Shown here: positions 1 through 8,497 of the stretch, in pieces | Position numbering within the stretch: position 1 is the first letter of the stretch | How the letters are laid out: each line of letters begins with the position of its first letter | NCBI GenBank assembly: GCA_015143735.1 | Contig: VKHC01000253.1 | Coordinates: forward strand, 1-14,578 | Length of the DNA stretch: 14,578 bases | Origin: Synura sp. LO234KE | Lineage: Eukaryota; Sar; Synurophyceae; Synurales; Mallomonadaceae | Direction: 5' to 3' | Made by a program: the position numbers and the translations under genes | The notes under the pieces: generated by a model | Databases searched by the model: none | The model's input: only the letters and a program-made list of their open reading frames with translations | Told to the model about the DNA's origin: nothing

Positions 1-233
1 GAAGTTATGCCGGATTATTTCTTCATCTCAATATGCCCGCCCAGCGACCTGTGACCTGTTTCACCTCGCTCGAGGCCTCTAGTCTCTGAACCCTTATATC
101 CCTTTGGATCTGGGCTCTCATGAATAAGAATGACCGAGAAGGTCACGTGCTCCATTCTGCTGTCCACCTTGCTTCTCCCCTCTCTTCGTGACTGACTTGG
201 CTTTCTCGCGCCTCTGGAACTGTCATTGTGTAG
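1..233 (+). other. Upstream part of the SLC44-like gene, probably intronic, unresolved
   Basis: The first resolved exon of the choline-transporter-like gene starts at 234 after the acceptor TGTGTAG, and it needs one leading nucleotide from an earlier exon. No reading frame in 1-233 gives a segment I can match to the large luminal loop that normally precedes this region. The stretch 1-50 is open in one frame, but no donor in the required phase is obvious. It is most likely intron, possibly with one short exon I cannot place. Confidence 0.5.
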
Positions 234-3200
234 ACTTTATCGCGGACATCATGTCCGCTCGAGGCGTGATCTTCGGCTTTGGCTTTGGAGCGGCGCTGGT
301 ACTCGGGTGCGCGACAAGGACACAATACGAACCTGACACAATACGAACCTGCCCTCTACCTGTGGCATGTCCGTCACCTCCCTCTGGCGCTCGGTTAGGT
401 TCATTTGGACGTTTCTCATGCGCGGGGAGATTCTGGCGCATATTCTGGTTTGGGGCGGCCTGCTGGTCGTCGAAGCGATGCTCATTCTTGTCACCATCCT
501 CGCCTACACGGTAAGCGAAGTGCACATCGCCTATTGTCTAAGTTAGCCCCACCACGACGGCGCTAAGACTCACAATCTCACTCGCGCCGAAGCTTCTCTG
601 CCACCGCGTGTGTGTGGAGGGTGGGAGCCAACCGATCCACTAGTTTCCTTCAAATACAGCCTCCCACCCATCTCCACTACCGTCCTAACTGGTGGTCATC
701 TCCCTGAACGGTATCCAAATTGTATCATCCCTGCGCACAGACCGCCTCCCGCTGGCAGAAGCAGAGTCCGCGCATTCACTCGACAATGGAAAGCACCACT
801 CTGCGGGTGGGTGACAACGCTCTTAGTTCGTTACTCCACTCGCCATGCAAAGACTGATCTTCTCTCCTTGCCCCTCCTCCGGATTTCTAAAGCATAGTCT
901 CACTCTCCTCCGCCCTCCCTCGCACAGGTGGTGTCGATCGTCTTCGTGGTCCTGGCCTTCCTCTTCATCTGTCTGATGATATATCTCAGGAGTAGAATCG
1001 AATTGGCGATCAAAATCGTGTCCACAGCTGCGAGGTGACGAGTTCAGGAAACTGCGATACGCCTTTATCAACAGACCATTCCCTTACCCGTGCCTCGCCT
1101 TCGTCCCTCTGTTTCATATGTGATTCCTTCTCCTCGTCGAGTATGAGCTCTGACCGTTCCGCACATTTCCCATCGATTTCTGGTCGTCTGTCTGTCCGTC
1201 GGTGTGACGCGGGGTATTCTGTAGATGCATAGATGCGATGCCCTTACTGGTACTGACACCGCTCTTCCAAGCCACGGGTCTGGTATTCTTCATGCTGCCT
1301 TGGTTCTTCTACTTGATCTTCCTTGCATCGGAGGCGACCTTCAAAACACACGAGTCCTCATACATCGATATCAGGTGAGGGCACGGGATAGGGGACGTGG
1401 GACGTGGGACATGGGGTGGATAGAATTTCGGTGTCTTGAGACTTCCTCGTTGAGTCCGCCACTGCTCACTCCGAACTCCACTCTTCCCTTTGGTTCATGT
1501 GACTGCGACTGCCATACGACTCCATCGAAGTGGAGAGACGACGAGCTTCCAATACTCCTCGCTCTCCTACACCAAAGCTATAAAAGAACGGTGAGAGTGA
1601 GATTCGCGCAACCATTCGTGGCAGTCATATTGGGGGTTGAGTGCGTGACTATTATTTCACCCGGGCACACAAACTGCTTCGTCCTGGTCGCCCTTTTGTG
1701 GGATTGTTATTCACTTTTCCTCGACCGGTTTCATATGCCCTCCACTCGCGTTATGTTTGTGTTTGCCCTCAGACTGTGGTTCTTGTTCTTCTGCTTCTTC
1801 TGGACGTCCCAATTCATCGCCGCGTTGGGAAGCATCGCTGTCGCTATTGCCTGCGCTACGTGGTGAGGACACGCTTCTTGTGATGGACGGAACTGGACCT
1901 GACTCTGCCAGTGTAATACGTGTAGTTATAGGTCGTGATGTGTCTAAATAGTAGTGAGGACGGGAGCGGTGTATACTCTCTGTGGTCGCGCTGTAGGGAC
2001 GACCACTCTCGTGCACTGTTAGTTCCCCACTCTCATCCTCCATACACGTGTCTCATCGCCTGCAGGTATTTTACGCCGGAGTCAAACAAGTCCAGTGTCA
2101 CGTCGGGCACGGTGCTGGTGTCCTATTGGAAGGTAGTTGAAGTCGTGGTGGTTTCGCCTTAGATGCATAGCCCTCTCTGTTCATTCTCCACGTTTAATGA
2201 AGGAAATAATTAATTGTTGTCCTGTTTAGGCGGTTCGGTACCACTCCGGCACGGCGGCCTTCGGCTCTTTGATAATCGCGATAATTCAAGTACAGTACGC
2301 TATTTTCTGCCTTTGCTCAGTCCTTCGCCTGATTCGAGACACGAAGTGCTTAGATGCGATGGGTACTCAAGCGGTGTGTTGATAATTCCATTTATGTGAT
2401 AGACGCTGCGCGCCTTTGTGCTGTACACGGAAAAGACCATGAAGAGATCGCAGATTGGGAAGACGGTGAGTCAGTCTGAAACGGTTTCAGTGTCCTCCTC
2501 TCGTCTCGTCCCATCCCTTGCCTCGCCCCAACTCACCTTGCAAACTGACGTTAATATACTGCTTGCTTGCACGCTCTGTTGCGCGCTTCTGATCTGCTTG
2601 ACTAGCTGCTGACCTACGTCTTCTGCTGCATCCACTGCTGCCTCTGGTGCGTCCGGCGGTCACCCACCCTCGTAACCTCCTGCCTGCCCTCCTAACAAAC
2701 GTGTGTATGCGATGTGGGTTAGGTGTGTGGAGTGCTGCATGAGATTCATCGCCAAGAACGCCTATATCCAGGTATGGGCAGGCACTATACTCATGCCAAT
2801 TGTGGTCATCTTACCTCTCCATCCTCTATACAGACAGCGATACATGGGGAGTCCTTCCTCCCCGCCTGCAGAGATGCATTCTTCGCCATCGCCCGAAACA
2901 TCCTGCGCATAGGAGCGCTGCACGTGGTGGCCGGTGCGCTAACTGTTTATATATGCGACCTGTAGGGCAGGAGGCTGCTGGATGACGCCTCGGGTTTCTC
3001 ATAACTGCTCTTTTGTGCAACACCTGCTCTGCTGCTGTTGGTCTCGCGCAAATTTTCATCCTGATTCTATTTAGATGTGTACTTGGATGCGGGCATGTGC
3101 GATTTTCGCACGGTCACTATCTCACCAGTCCTTTATGTGACTGATGCTTATTCTTACAGGTCTCCTGATGTTTATGGGCAAAGTCTTCATTTCCGTAACT

Positions 3201-4013
3201 GCGACCGCTTGTTCCTATTTCTTCCTGCAAGGCTTCTACGATAATGAGGCGAGTGATAAGCTCGCTTGCTACTTTGATATGAAATACCCAATCGTTTCGA
3301 TCCAATAACCGACATCGTCTAGCAAGCACGATTCAAAATTTCAACTTGATTATTAATAGTTTTGTAAATAAAAGTTGGCCATCATGTAGAAGAGGAGGGG
3401 GTTTGCGATGAAGTAGTACGGAAAAGATGGGCTATCAACTATCAGCCTAATCCTCCTTTTATACAAGTATTTCAACAATGATTCATATTTTTTAAGTTTG
3501 AGTCCACATGTGCCTTTCAACCAACTTGCCTGCTGATTTCTTTACAAGTTGTGCACGCGAAGCTGATCGTAATACCTAAATTCTCCGATCTCAGCTTAAC
3601 GGCTACGTGGGCCCTGTGTTGTTGGTGGCGGCTATGTCGTGGATAACCGCTACGATGTTTATGGAAGTGTTCAGCATGGCGGCCGAGACTCTTATCATGG
3701 TACGTGTACGGCACAAGGGGAGTCGAATCCACCTGTGGTCTTGAGATTTTACACATATTCACAAGTTGTTGTCTTCCCTCCCACGGCACTAGTCGTTCAT
3801 TGTGGATGAGGAGCAGCATGGGCACGCTATGTTCGCGGATGGCGAAATGAAGTCCTTTATCGACCAGCACGGCAGTATGTCCAAGGTAACCCATCGCCTG
3901 TTACAACTATCCTGTCCGGACTAACTAGGGTGTCTCGTGGTCGCTAGGAGGAGTACCAGTCGCATGTCGCACATAAGTCGAATCACGACGAGTCGTTTGG
4001 AGTGACGATGTAG
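234..4013 (+). CDS. SLC44/CTL choline-transporter-like protein, 5'-partial, 17 exons
   Basis: Multi-pass membrane protein of the SLC44 (CTL) family, whose members move choline or related amines across plasma or organelle membranes. Exons that splice in frame: 234-306, 399-513, 759-806, 928-1034, 1225-1374, 1531-1590, 1773-1862, 2066-2132, 2230-2289, 2403-2465, 2606-2646, 2723-2771, 2834-2933, 3160-3293, 3595-3699, 3793-3885, 3948-4013, stop TAG. This gives about 472 residues; family members have roughly 650-700, so the N-terminal TM1 and large loop lie upstream. Hydrophobic segments and family-like motifs follow in order: ADIMSARGVIFGF, ILVWGGLLVVEAMLILVTIL, VVSIVFVVLAFLF, MPLLVLTPLFQATG, FWTSQFIAALGS, SGTAAFGSLIIAIIQ, AKNAYIQ, ARNILRI, GKVFISVTATACSYFFL, and GPVLLVAAMSWITATMFMEV followed by an acidic cytosolic tail. 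Exon 759-806 is the least certain because it has little family similarity. Nine of 16 donors begin GTG. Family assignment is firm; the substrate is inferred. Confidence 0.92.
320..351 (+). repeat. Perfect 16-bp tandem duplication inside an SLC44 intron
   Basis: The unit ACACAATACGAACCTG occurs twice head to tail at 320-335 and 336-351, with no mismatch. It lies in the 92-nt intron 307-398. The first copy creates CTGAC at its junction with the second, which resembles a branch-point motif. Outside this intron I did not notice another copy. Confidence 0.9.
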
Positions 4014-4817
4014 CACTGCGACTGCAGGATGATATCTTCGATGAAGTGAAGCTTCGTAGTAGTCAGCTTATGCTAGCAATCAACGTAGTCGTTCATCTCG
4101 GATACAAATAATGCCGTAGATCTGCATCACGATTTGGAGTAGTTACCCTGTATTCGATTTGACATTTACCGCATCTAGATCAGTCGGTTTCCCTCACACT
4201 GCTGACTATCTTGTTCTCCTCCCGATGTTGCTACTAGGTAGTAGTTGTGTAGACCCGCGCGATTTAACATAAATAGTATGCCATGTTGACCACCAATAGT
4301 ATCACCACTTAACTAGTAATTTACTGTATAGGATGTCGTTGAGAACGATTAGACCTTCCTCGCGCCAGCGTCTTTTGTATGCAAGATGCCGACTTCCGCG
4401 AGAATCCGGATGATTTCAGCCGCTGATCTTGCACTTAGCTAGCTACTGGCATCGCCAGTTTCATGCCCTAACAAATTGGAAACATTTTGATATGTATTAG
4501 TAGAAGGTCGCGTAGGAACAAGCCGCCTGTTGCACACAAACGTCGACGACGATTCGCTGCTTGCTTGTAACAAGAAAAATAGTGGCGATTGATAATTTTT
4601 GTGGTGGTGCACCAACCTTTAGGAGGGAAGATTTGCAAACGAAATGATTTCGATAGATTAGAGTGTATGCGCAACCACATGACTATTTTCCTGCCCACGA
4701 CTTTTTCATATGCGCAAATTTGGACAAACTTTTACAGCAGCACCACACACCCCACGAAAATTTCATTATAATTGTACGCGTGCTTTACCTTCATCGTTTA
4801 TGCATCAGATAACGCCG

Positions 4818-4931
4818 TTTAATAATAATAATAATAATAATTTTTTTCATAATAATAATAATGATTTTTTTCATAATAATAATGATAATTTTAATAATAA
4901 TTTCCCAAAATCTATCAAATAATAATTTTTT
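4818..4931. repeat. AAT microsatellite with T-tract/CAT higher-order repeat
   Basis: A run of AAT triplets (4821-4840) is followed by two copies of a compound unit. One, of 24 nt, is at 4841-4864; the other, of 21 nt and lacking one AAT triplet, is at 4865-4885. Each copy is seven T, CAT, an AAT run, then GA. More AAT triplets and T-tracts continue to about 4931. Translated on the plus strand it would give an Asn/Phe-rich peptide, which I regard as an artefact of the repeat. It looks like a simple-sequence repeat that grew by slippage. Confidence 0.9.
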
Positions 4932-6424
4932 CTCATCAGGGACATGATGCAATTATTCGTCGTTTATATTTAATGAAATAGCAGCTAGAGAATTCAATCT
5001 TTTACATTTGCCATTTATTGCTGTGTAATGAGGGTAAATCCTTAATAGGGAGGGATTAAGAAACACGAGATTTGTATTGCAGTCGATTACGATTTGAGAT
5101 AATATTTACAAATATATTGGCAGATTTAGTTTTTATTAATTTAATTTAATTATATAAACTTTTTGCTTTTAATTTCCTTCCCCCTCTAGACGATTTTCAA
5201 ATTTAGTTTGCGCTATAGAACCAAGCTAAATGAATGGCGAAATCGACTAGTTAACGCAGAGCAGGAGCAAAATCTGTTGTAGTTTCTTATCAAAGTATAG
5301 TAATTGGGCGAGCAGAATAGTATTTGGATTTAATTATGGCAGAGCGGCGATGGGGCCGCAGGAAGCGCAACAAATTCTGTTGTACCTAGAGATTGGAAGC
5401 AATCTAGCTTATTCTTTCAGGAATTTGCAATATTTTGACATCCCTGTGGAGACGTCGAGTGATTCAAATTGCACGTGCCGCAGCTTATTGATGGGGCTGA
5501 GTGGTGCGAGCCCAAAATTACTTTCCAAGGCTATGCACACGGAAATCCTTTGCCGATAATTTAATATTTCTGCAACTGAGTTGCTTAGGGCTAAAATATA
5601 GCTATCTGAACTACGTCTACTACTGCGGTCTTGATTTTAGTCGAGTCCTAGCGATATCTAAAGGGGGAGTTTACACGCAATCTCCTAGTGCTACATTATT
5701 GAGATCAAGGTCCTCAGAGGCATTGAAATATTTAGGAAAAATTTAGAGCATAATAAGTTAGCTATATCTTATAGAAAATTTGATAAGTTCACGTGAAATG
5801 ATACGAAAAACAAATAATTCGAGATAGATACTTGCACGGAAACTACAACACAGGCAAATTAGCAGTATAAACGATTTTAAAAATTACAACAGATATAATG
5901 TAGACATAAATTTGCAGTTAGAAAAAAAAGATGATTTAGCTGCACGCTTAATCTTGATCCTTAAGTCCAGCGAATCCTTGATCCTCCATGTCTACGTTCG
6001 AGAATTCAACCCACTTCTTAAAAACAAGAGTTCAGAAACGCATCGAAAATAAATCAAATGGAACCTAACCCTAAAGTCAACCACAATATCTGGACTGAAA
6101 AGGTCTTCTCCGAGCCTGTTAGCTCCCGCACACCAAGAGGGGTCTAATCCGTGCTCTATTTCGAGGCAATTTCGATAGAAAATCGAGTTCTGGTTTCTTA
6201 TTGGCTGCACAAATACGAAATTTATTTTAGCTGGCGCTTCCTCATCTGAATACTTTTGGCAACAATAAAGTTCTAACCGAAACAAACTCTAACTGCAACT
6301 AAGAAATTTTAACAAAAATTAGTGCAAACTGAAGAATTTGCGGATTTTATACTAGGTGAAAAAGTCGCAGTGCGAAAAGTCGTTCATACGACGATTTCAA
6401 TTCAGTGACTTCCTTGTCTCCTAG

Positions 6425-6461
6425 CTACGACAATTTTCATACTGTATCAAAAAAGTCGTAG
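6425..6461. repeat. 7-bp perfect inverted repeat
   Basis: CTACGAC at 6425-6431 is the reverse complement of GTCGTAG at 6455-6461, with a 23-nt spacer. A second, smaller hairpin lies just upstream: GTCGT at 6379-6383 pairs with ACGAC at 6388-6392 around a TCAT loop. The words AAAAGTCG or AAAAAGTCG recur three times in 6360-6460. No function is recognised. Confidence 0.5.
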
Positions 6462-6496
6462 GGTTGCGCATACACTCTATTATCTCTCTCCTCGTA

Positions 6497-6526
6497 TGCT
6501 GCTGCTAGTTTTGAACTTCAGCAGCA
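6497..6526. repeat. 8-bp hairpin with CTG/CAG arms
   Basis: TGCTGCTG at 6497-6504 pairs perfectly with CAGCAGCA at 6519-6526 around a 14-nt loop. Inside the loop AGTT (6507-6510) can pair with AACT (6514-6517). It sits in the gene-free region downstream of the minus-strand phosphatase gene. It could be an RNA structure in a 3' untranslated region or a chance trinucleotide inverted repeat. Confidence 0.5.
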
Positions 6527-6674
6527 ACAACAAAATATCGTAACAAATAATTACGATCCGTTTGCTACTTCCTGCCTCTTTGTTTCGTTGGCTCTCCAAA
6601 CCTTAGCTTTCAAGTGGTAAGCAACTTCTCCAATCATAGCGGATTCGTCGTGGAGCTGGACAGGGGAAACGAAT

Positions 6675-6702
6675 ACTTGAAGAGCGGTGCTCTCATTCAA
6701 GT
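6675..6702. repeat. Two-part hairpin (7 bp plus 4 bp)
   Basis: ACTTGAA at 6675-6681 pairs with TTCAAGT at 6696-6702. An inner stem, GAGC at 6682-6685 with GCTC at 6689-6692, closes a GGT loop, leaving a 3-nt bulge on one side. It lies about 170 nt beyond the stop codon of the minus-strand phosphatase gene, so it could lie in or near that gene's 3' untranslated region. No conserved element is recognised. Confidence 0.5.
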
Positions 6703-6868
6703 GTCAATACAAAATCCCATGTGATACTATGTAATTATATCACAGTACAACAACTCAAACGTCAAGATTCACAAGCATTGATCAAACAAAAACAGATCAT
6801 GGTGCCCCACTTCCTGTGCATCGCCACACCAGTCAGCACCACGCGCGGCCACACCCCTTCTTGCACTA

Positions 6869-8268
6869 TCACGAGGGTGGATTCGGACCCTCAGTCACAG
6901 TGCCCCTTTTCCTCGTCGGCGATTCTAAGGTGCTGAAGTCCTCCTTCAGGATTCGCTCGAGGTCCTCTCGAGGCGAGCACGGGGACAAGTGCGTGTGCTG
7001 CGGCTGAAACCCACATAGCAATCTGCTCTCCTCCGTCAGAATCATATGCGCTCCTGTCCGGCCGCTGCTATCTCTCACTTCTTGGCGAACCATCACGATT
7101 ACCGCTGCATTGGCCGGGTTGCGCGTCCGTTCGAACTCCTCTACGGTGTACTGAAACCACCTCATGAGGAACTAAGCGCGTCGTTTCATCCCAACAGGCG
7201 CCCAACATGTCAGATGGACAAGTATGAATAAATGCCATTGAGCTGAATGTTGAATGGTTGACGTTGTTACGTACCAATCTGCAGAGTAGACCATGAGAGA
7301 CGATCTGCGATAATTATCAGAGACCGATAAAAGTAACACTAAGATGTGATAAAAATATGTAATTTGATGGGAAAATGTTAACATTACCAAAACGGTTTGG
7401 TCTTCCAGGCTATTATCGCCGTCCTTACTCCAGTCCCTGAACATCAATCACAACAGAACTTAAAATAGAAAATGCTTCCCTTCGAACATGAACATTTTAT
7501 CGGAAATGTGTGTTAATATCTACCTAAATAAAGTGGCTATGAATGAAGTGACCCGATTGTAGACATCTAATCCAGATTCGCCTGTGTGGAATATATCCTT
7601 AAGCATATTTAAAATCAATTGTGTTTCTCGCCGTACCTTGAGGAAATCTGTAGTAAAACCTTAGCATGAAATATGCAACAGTTAATGTCGATCAGGTCAC
7701 AATCTTGTAGCCTAACCTTCCAAAATCAAGACGGTCGCTTTTGTAAGTTTCCATATCACACGCGCTCTGGAAATTTCCGAATTGTTGTTCTTGTTCGATA
7801 GAATAAAATATAATTGAATTCACATGGCATGAATTTAGCACTAACCAGTCAATCTTGGCTCCTCTCGCACGTGTACAAGCGGATTATTGGGAATATCTTC
7901 CATAATTACTGCTAGTGTTTGCTTAGTGCGTAAATAAGGGCTAACATAAATAGAGAGTGGCACTATAACGTTAAAAATTCAGTTAGCTATACTATAATTC
8001 AAGCCATTGAAATAAATTTACTTTCTCCTATCAACTCCTTTATTTTTGAAGCTGCTACGCGAGATTGCTGCTTTCCCCTTTCAGTAAGTGGAATCTTCCA
8101 ATCGGGGACTCTTTCATATGCCTTCTCGTCTTCATTGCCAAGACTTTCACCGTGACGAACGAGTATAATTCTTTTAGGTAACTTGTATCCAGAATGAGAT
8201 GCGGTACTACATTTTCGTGTTAGACCTACTTCTGGATTCATACTAATCGATGATTTTCTATTTCCCAT
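6869..8268 (-). CDS. Phosphoglycerate-mutase-like histidine phosphatase, complete, 8 exons
   Basis: Histidine phosphatase superfamily member, closest in pattern to plant AT74-type and fungal PGAM-like phosphatases; the substrate is unknown. Minus-strand exons: 8268-8022, 7962-7846, 7789-7717, 7659-7637, 7581-7524, 7436-7388, 7304-7275, 7171-6869, ending in TGA. The sum is 900 nt, 299 aa, with all phases compatible. Motifs: LVRHGES with the phospho-accepting His at about 39, VSPYLRTKQT at about 89-98, REEPRLTEQQFGNFQ, FYYRFPQGESGLDVYNRV, and the second catalytic His in IVSHG at about 193. The start is the first in-frame ATG after an upstream TGA. Introns are small (55-103 nt), and exon 4 is only 23 nt. 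The last exon is GC-rich and intronless, with an Arg/Glu-rich tail after residue 225 that family members often lack. It is divergent from the helicase gene at 8498. Confidence 0.93.
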
Positions 8269-8497
8269 ACGAGTCCTCCACTTCGGGGTATTTGACAAGG
8301 ACCTTAAGAAAATTCTCACTTTTCAGGAATTCTAGCAATTAACTAACTACTTATATATCCACGAAATAGGAGATATGCACCAATCAGTTAGTTTTACAAA
8401 TTTGCTTTCCCGATATTTTCACAACAACGTGATTTTAGTTAAATAAATAAATAAGTTCTAAACGTTGCCAAGTTTTTACCGGTAGGCTCAAATAAAA
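8269..8497. promoter_or_regulatory. Divergent intergenic promoter region between phosphatase and helicase genes
   Basis: Only 229 nt separate the two start codons, which point away from each other, so both core promoters must lie here or extend into the genes. The stretch holds a CCAAT box (8380-8384), a TATATAT run (8352-8358), and an 8-bp inverted repeat (AACTAACT 8341-8348 with AGTTAGTT 8386-8393) spanning both. The elements are seen directly; their use is inferred. Confidence 0.6.

Larger units (their letters stand above)
4014..6868. other. AT-rich intergenic region without a supportable gene
   Basis: Between the stop of the SLC44-like gene and the stop of the histidine phosphatase gene there are about 2.85 kb with no ORF that I can match to a family. 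Open stretches exist (for example 5350-5559, 5501-5746, and 6285-5992 on the minus strand), but they are short, have no recognisable motif and no convincing splice partners. The composition falls to very AT-rich around 5090-5170. The region holds a trinucleotide repeat (4818-4931), a telomere-like short motif (6063-6074) and several hairpins (6379-6702). It also contains the 3' flanks of both neighbours. I saw no tRNA, rRNA or terminal inverted repeat of a transposon. Confidence 0.6.

Noticed and set aside
1225-1866. 213-codon plus-strand ORF
   Set aside because: It reads out of frame through two SLC44 exons and through introns; the spliced frame gives family-matching membrane segments, this one does not.
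1222-2360. Recurring words such as TAGATGCATAG and AGATGCGATG in SLC44 introns
   Set aside because: The copies are short, imperfect and irregularly placed relative to splice sites; this is not distinguishable from chance by eye.
4710-4922. 70-codon ORF with an Asn/Phe-rich end
   Set aside because: The Asn runs are the AAT microsatellite itself; there is no other support for coding.
5350-5746. Two overlapping plus-strand ORFs of 69 and 81 codons
   Set aside because: No recognised motif and no splice sites linking them; the second lacks an ATG start. They could be remnants of an old gene, but there is no evidence to claim that.
5992-6285. 97-codon minus-strand ORF
   Set aside because: It lacks an ATG start and family motifs, has AT-rich composition without coding pattern, and shows no neighbouring exon.
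8269-8319. Phosphatase start at 8319 with N-terminal RIFLRSLSN
   Set aside because: The codon there is GTG directly after an in-frame TGA; a eukaryotic start should be the ATG at 8268.
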